Shown here: positions 60,652-64,000 of the stretch, piece by piece
Position numbering within the stretch: the first letter of the stretch is position 1
How the letters are laid out: every line of letters begins with the position of its first letter
From: Dyadobacter sp. CY261
Lineage (GTDB): Bacteria; Bacteroidota; Bacteroidia; Cytophagales; Spirosomataceae
Direction: 5' to 3'
Assembly: GCF_021440085.1 (NCBI RefSeq)
Contig: NZ_JAKCPW010000001.1
Location: 1,240,001-1,304,000 of the forward strand
Length of the DNA stretch: 64,000 nt
Notes under the pieces: generated by a model
The model's input: only the letters and a program-made list of their open reading frames with translations
Databases searched by the model: none
What the model was told of the DNA's origin: nothing
Translations under genes and position numbers: made by a program

Positions 60652-61695
60652 ATGAAAGCTACTACACATCCATTCATATACGCATACATTCTCGCGGCCG
60701 CGCTGCTGACGTCCGCATGCAAAGAGGAAAAGAAACCAGAGCAGACCGACGAAACTATTCCGGTGAAAATCATTAGTTCGGCGGCACTTACGCAGGCACA
60801 GGCAGTGGAAACATCGGGTTTGCTGGGTTCGGAAAACGAAGCGAGGCTGTCGTTCAAGATCGCCGGCATTATCCGGGATATTCAGGTAAAGGAAGGCGAT
60901 CACGTTCGCAAAGGTCAGTTGCTGGCAACACTCAATACTACTGAAATAGCCGCTCAAATGAGCCAGGCGGAGGAAAATTTCCTGAAAACCCAGCGTGACG
61001 CCCGCCGTGTACAGAACCTCTACCGCGATAGTGTCGCTACCAAAGAGCAACTGGAAAATACGCAAAGTGCAATGGTACTCGCCGAAAAACAGCTCGATAT
61101 TGTGAAATTTAATTTATCCCAAAGCAAGATATTCTCAACCGCCGACGGCGTGGTAATGCAGAAACTGCAGAATGCCGGTGAGCAGGTACAAGGCGGAACG
61201 CCGGTTTTGCACATTAGCAGCACCAGCAGCAGCGATTGGGTTGTGAAATGTGGCCTCACCGATAAGGACTGGGCAAGACTGAAAGGCGGAGAAAAGGCAG
61301 AGGTTACATTTGATGCTTACCCGCAGACTTTCAGCGGCAGCGTGAAAACGCTTGCGCAGGTAAGCGACCCGGTTTCCGGTTTGTACCAGGTGGAAATCCG
61401 GCTCGACAAGCCCGTGGTGAAGCTGGCAAGCGGCTTGTTCGCGAAGGCCAGCATTTATCCTAAGCAACAAACCAGCATGGTATCCATTCCGGTGGACGCA
61501 TTGATCGAAGGCGAAAATGACAGTGCATTCGTATTTGTCGCGGAAGGCAACCGGGCGCAGAAAAAGCGCGTAAAGATCGCATTCCTGGAAGGCGATAAGG
61601 CATTTATCCTCGCGGGTATCGACGCCGGTGCGCGGGTGATCCGCGAAGGGTCGGCTTACCTGGCCGAAGGATCGGTGATTAAAGTAGTTCAGTAA
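60652..61695 (+). CDS. RND periplasmic adaptor lipoprotein
   Basis: A 347-residue adaptor with a lipoprotein signal (lipobox TSAC, Cys23). Barrel-sandwich halves KIAGIIRDIQVKEGDHVRKGQLLATLN and IFSTADGVVMQKLQNAGEQVQGG enclose a short helical hairpin (about 100-150). A C-terminal membrane-proximal domain (ALIEGENDSAFVFVAEGNRAQKKRVKI) completes the fold. Second gene of the operon, 21 bases before the pump. Confidence 0.92.
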   Translation: MKATTHPFIYAYILAAALLTSACKEEKKPEQTDETIPVKIISSAALTQAQAVETSGLLGSENEARLSFKIAGIIRDIQVKEGDHVRKGQLLATLNTTEIAAQMSQAEENFLKTQRDARRVQNLYRDSVATKEQLENTQSAMVLAEKQLDIVKFNLSQSKIFSTADGVVMQKLQNAGEQVQGGTPVLHISSTSSSDWVVKCGLTDKDWARLKGGEKAEVTFDAYPQTFSGSVKTLAQVSDPVSGLYQVEIRLDKPVVKLASGLFAKASIYPKQQTSMVSIPVDALIEGENDSAFVFVAEGNRAQKKRVKIAFLEGDKAFILAGIDAGARVIREGSAYLAEGSVIKVVQ

Positions 61696-61716
61696 CCATT
61701 TTCAACCGCAAAGACT

Positions 61717-64000
61717 ATGAAATTACCTGAATTTGCCGTGAAAAATTACCAGTTCACGCTGGTTGTCTTCCTGGGCGTGCTGGCATTGGGACTGTACTCG
61801 CTCTTCACCATGCCCCGGAGCGAAGACCCGGACATTCATCCGCCGCAGTTTACCGTGGTAGTGGTATACCCGGGTGCCAATCCCAAGGATATGGAGCAGC
61901 TCGTAGTGGACCCGATGGAAAAAAAGATCAACGAGCTCGACGATATGAAGCACATCATCACCGACATCCGCGATGGTCTTGCGGTGATGCAGATCATCTA
62001 TAAATACAGCTCCGACCCGGAAGAAAAATACCAGGAGGTCGTCAGGGAGATCGGTGCGCTGCGCTCACAACTTCCCGCCGATGTCGCCGATATCCGTATC
62101 AACAAGCAGATCCCATCCGACGTTAGCATTTACCAATATGCATTGATCAGCGAAAATGCTACTTATACCCAATTGAAGAAGTATTCCAAGGACTTCAAGG
62201 AACGGTTAGAAAAGATCAAGACTTTGAAAAAAGTGGAATACGCGGGCATTCCGGAGCCGCAGGTAAAGGTGAACCTTAATTTACAAAAGATCGCTCAGCA
62301 GCGTCTCACACAAGACCAGATCGTGGGTGCATTGCAAAGCGAAGGCGTGAATATCCCTGGCGGAAGCATTAGTATGGCCACCAAAAAGCTGAATATCAAA
62401 ACCAGTGGAAGCTATCGCACGCTCGACGAAGTAGCCAACACGGTGGTGTCTCGCGCGAATGGCAAGGTCGTCTACCTGAAAGATGTGGCCGATGTGAAAA
62501 TGGGTTATGAGGATGAAACGCACGTTACCCGTTTGAATGGCTTCCGGTGCAGTTTTGTGAATGTCAGTCAGAAGGAAGGCGAGAACATCATTGCCGTTCA
62601 AGGCCAGGTGGAACCGATTGTAGCCGAGTTTGAGAAAACACTACCTTCCAATATTGAGCTTGTCAAAGTGTTTGATCAGGCCAAAAGCGTCGACACGCGT
62701 CTGTCGCATTTTGCCCGTGACTTTGGTATCGCTATCCTTTTGGTATTGCTCACATTGTTGCCGCTCGGCACTCGGGCATCGCTTGTAGTGATGATCTCTA
62801 TCCCGCTTTCGCTGGCAATCGGGCTCACGATCATGAATTTGCTTGGGTTCAATATCAATCAGTTAAGTATTGTCGGGATGATTGTGGCGCTGGGTATTCT
62901 GGTGGACGACAGCATTGTGGTTGTCGAAAATATCGAGCGCTATCTGCGGATGGGATATGGCAAGGTGGAGGCGGCTATTCAGGCGTCGTCGCAGATTGGG
63001 CTGGCGGTGGTTGGGTGTACGATCCTGCTGATCTTCGCATTCCTGCCGCTGGTTTTCCTGCCAGAGGGTGCGGGTGACTTTATCCGCAGCTTACCGATGT
63101 CTGTGATCACCACGGTTTTTGCCTCTATGCTCGTTTCGCTGACGGTCGTGCCGTTCCTTTCGAGCGTGATCCTGAAACCACATGCTTCCGAAGACGGCAA
63201 CTGGTTGCTGAGAGGTATGAAAAGAGGCATTCACAAAACCTACGGCAGCGTCCTTGACAAGGCATTGCATTGGCCGAAAGCCACGCTACTCATCGCCGGA
63301 CTTATCTTCGCGGGTTCGCTGGCATTGGTACCGCTTATCGGCAATAGTCTCTTCCCAAAATCAGAGAAACCGATGTTCCTCATCGATATTGAGACGCCGC
63401 AGGGCACCAATTTGAAGAAGACCAACGAAATCGCGCGTTATGTGGAGAGTGTCTTGAAAAAGGAGCCCCTTATCACCTCTTTCGCGACCAACGTAGGTAA
63501 GGGTAACCCGCGGGTTTATTATAATGTGATCCAAAGAAACGAGAGCGATAATTTCGCCGAGATATTCGTGCAGGTAGAAGGGCTGGAAACTGAAGAGAAG
63601 GTGGCGGTGATTGAAAAGCTGAGGAAAAAACTGGAACGTTATCCGGGTGCCGAGATCAAAGTGAAAGATTTCGAACAAGGTCCGCTCATCGAGGCGCCAC
63701 TGGCTTACCGTATTTATGGCGAGGATCTGGACGACCTGCGCAAGACGGCATTCCGCATTGCCGACCTGCTTACCAAGACAGAAGGGACCATTTACGTCAA
63801 CAACCCGTTGCTCGTACAACCGACGGACTTACGCATTAACATCAACAAGCAAAAAGCAGGAACCCTCGGCATATCTTCGGCCGACATCGATCGCACGGTG
63901 CGGCTGGGGGCTGCGGGGCTTAATGTGGCCACTTTCCGCGAGGATGTGGGTAAGGCGGACAGCTACAACATCAATGTGTCTGTGCCCCGCAATGCCGCTA
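61717..64000 (+). CDS. RND efflux pump, 5' part (cut by window edge)
   Basis: An inner-membrane proton-driven pump; 761 codons are visible from the ATG at 61717 with no stop before the edge, about three quarters of the usual 1000-1050. N-terminus MKLPEFAVKNYQFTLVVFLGVL. TM4 carries the paired Asp of the proton path (GMIVALGILVDDSIVVVENIERYLRMG). Porter region includes SVDTRLSHFARDFGIAILLVLL and the NSLFPKSEKPMFLIDIETPQGTNLKKTNEIAR segment after TM6. It belongs to the group without clear drug or metal specificity often controlled by TetR genes. The TM10 Lys lies outside the window. Confidence 0.93.
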   Translation, partial: MKLPEFAVKNYQFTLVVFLGVLALGLYSLFTMPRSEDPDIHPPQFTVVVVYPGANPKDMEQLVVDPMEKKINELDDMKHIITDIRDGLAVMQIIYKYSSDPEEKYQEVVREIGALRSQLPADVADIRINKQIPSDVSIYQYALISENATYTQLKKYSKDFKERLEKIKTLKKVEYAGIPEPQVKVNLNLQKIAQQRLTQDQIVGALQSEGVNIPGGSISMATKKLNIKTSGSYRTLDEVANTVVSRANGKVVYLKDVADVKMGYEDETHVTRLNGFRCSFVNVSQKEGENIIAVQGQVEPIVAEFEKTLPSNIELVKVFDQAKSVDTRLSHFARDFGIAILLVLLTLLPLGTRASLVVMISIPLSLAIGLTIMNLLGFNINQLSIVGMIVALGILVDDSIVVVENIERYLRMGYGKVEAAIQASSQIGLAVVGCTILLIFAFLPLVFLPEGAGDFIRSLPMSVITTVFASMLVSLTVVPFLSSVILKPHASEDGNWLLRGMKRGIHKTYGSVLDKALHWPKATLLIAGLIFAGSLALVPLIGNSLFPKSEKPMFLIDIETPQGTNLKKTNEIARYVESVLKKEPLITSFATNVGKGNPRVYYNVIQRNESDNFAEIFVQVEGLETEEKVAVIEKLRKKLERYPGAEIKVKDFEQGPLIEAPLAYRIYGEDLDDLRKTAFRIADLLTKTEGTIYVNNPLLVQPTDLRININKQKAGTLGISSADIDRTVRLGAAGLNVATFREDVGKADSYNINVSVPRNAA

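Overview
The window is chromosomal DNA of a Bacteroidota bacterium. A Cytophagales member close to Dyadobacter is my best guess from the gene content: a SusC/SusD pair, an Oar-type TonB receptor, LytS/LytTR two-component genes, a two-component propeller sensor, HATPase-less PAS proteins and a CzcA-TolC fusion. Shine-Dalgarno sites are absent or poor, and one promoter matches the Bacteroidota TTG-N19-TAnnTTTG consensus exactly. The genus is inference.

Layout. 1-1142: a tyrosine recombinase cut by the left edge reads away from the 3' end of a tRNA-Lys(TTT), so the left edge is probably the end of an integrated element. 1633-1977: two possible very small membrane proteins. 2032-5864: propeller histidine kinase plus LytTR regulator. 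5904-6044: last 46 codons of a lost TonB-dependent receptor. 6206-8095: ECF sigma factor, AlkB-like dioxygenase, lipocalin-like lipoprotein. 8270-13016: promoter, palindrome, SusC, SusD and terminator as one unit. 13195-16822: three-gene envelope glycosylation operon (GT2, GT39/ArnT-like, LPG-synthase-TM/flippase-like). 16934-21079: choice-of-anchor I lipoprotein, calcineurin-type phosphoesterase and ThuA-like protein. 21197-26933: HAE1-type tripartite drug efflux operon (minus strand). 27835-29587: DUF4932-like protein between two REP-like repeats, the second followed by a partial copy that supplies the end of a TspO-like gene. 30507-36594: Oar-type receptor with a nucleotide pyrophosphatase/phosphodiesterase, and a divergent metallophosphoesterase. 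36588-44098 (minus): TPR lipoprotein-like gene, small membrane protein, membrane-anchored MutS-like ATPase, orphan molybdopterin subunit with an in-frame tandem repeat, and LytS-type kinase. 44269-46894: PAS/GAF sensor gene that looks frameshifted. 46891-48924: small envelope genes and a lipoprotein phosphoesterase. 49091-55070: heavy-metal RND operon with a small leader protein and a transporter fused to its outer-membrane channel. 55165-57352: sulfatase and an unknown gene. 57872-58193: 15-unit tandem repeat. 58571-64000: TetR regulator and a third tripartite RND operon, both preceded by the same operator; the right edge cuts the pump gene.

Themes: envelope transport and efflux (three RND systems), nutrient import through TonB receptors, and phosphoester hydrolysis (four phosphatase-type enzymes within about 30 kb). 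I found no CRISPR array, no complete insertion sequence, no rRNA and no recognisable defence system. The least ordinary items are the membrane-anchored MutS-like ATPase, the internal signal-peptide-like segment in the CzcA-TolC fusion, the REP-like repeats that reach into a coding end, the tandem repeat in the molybdopterin enzyme, and the paired TetR promoter-operator modules.
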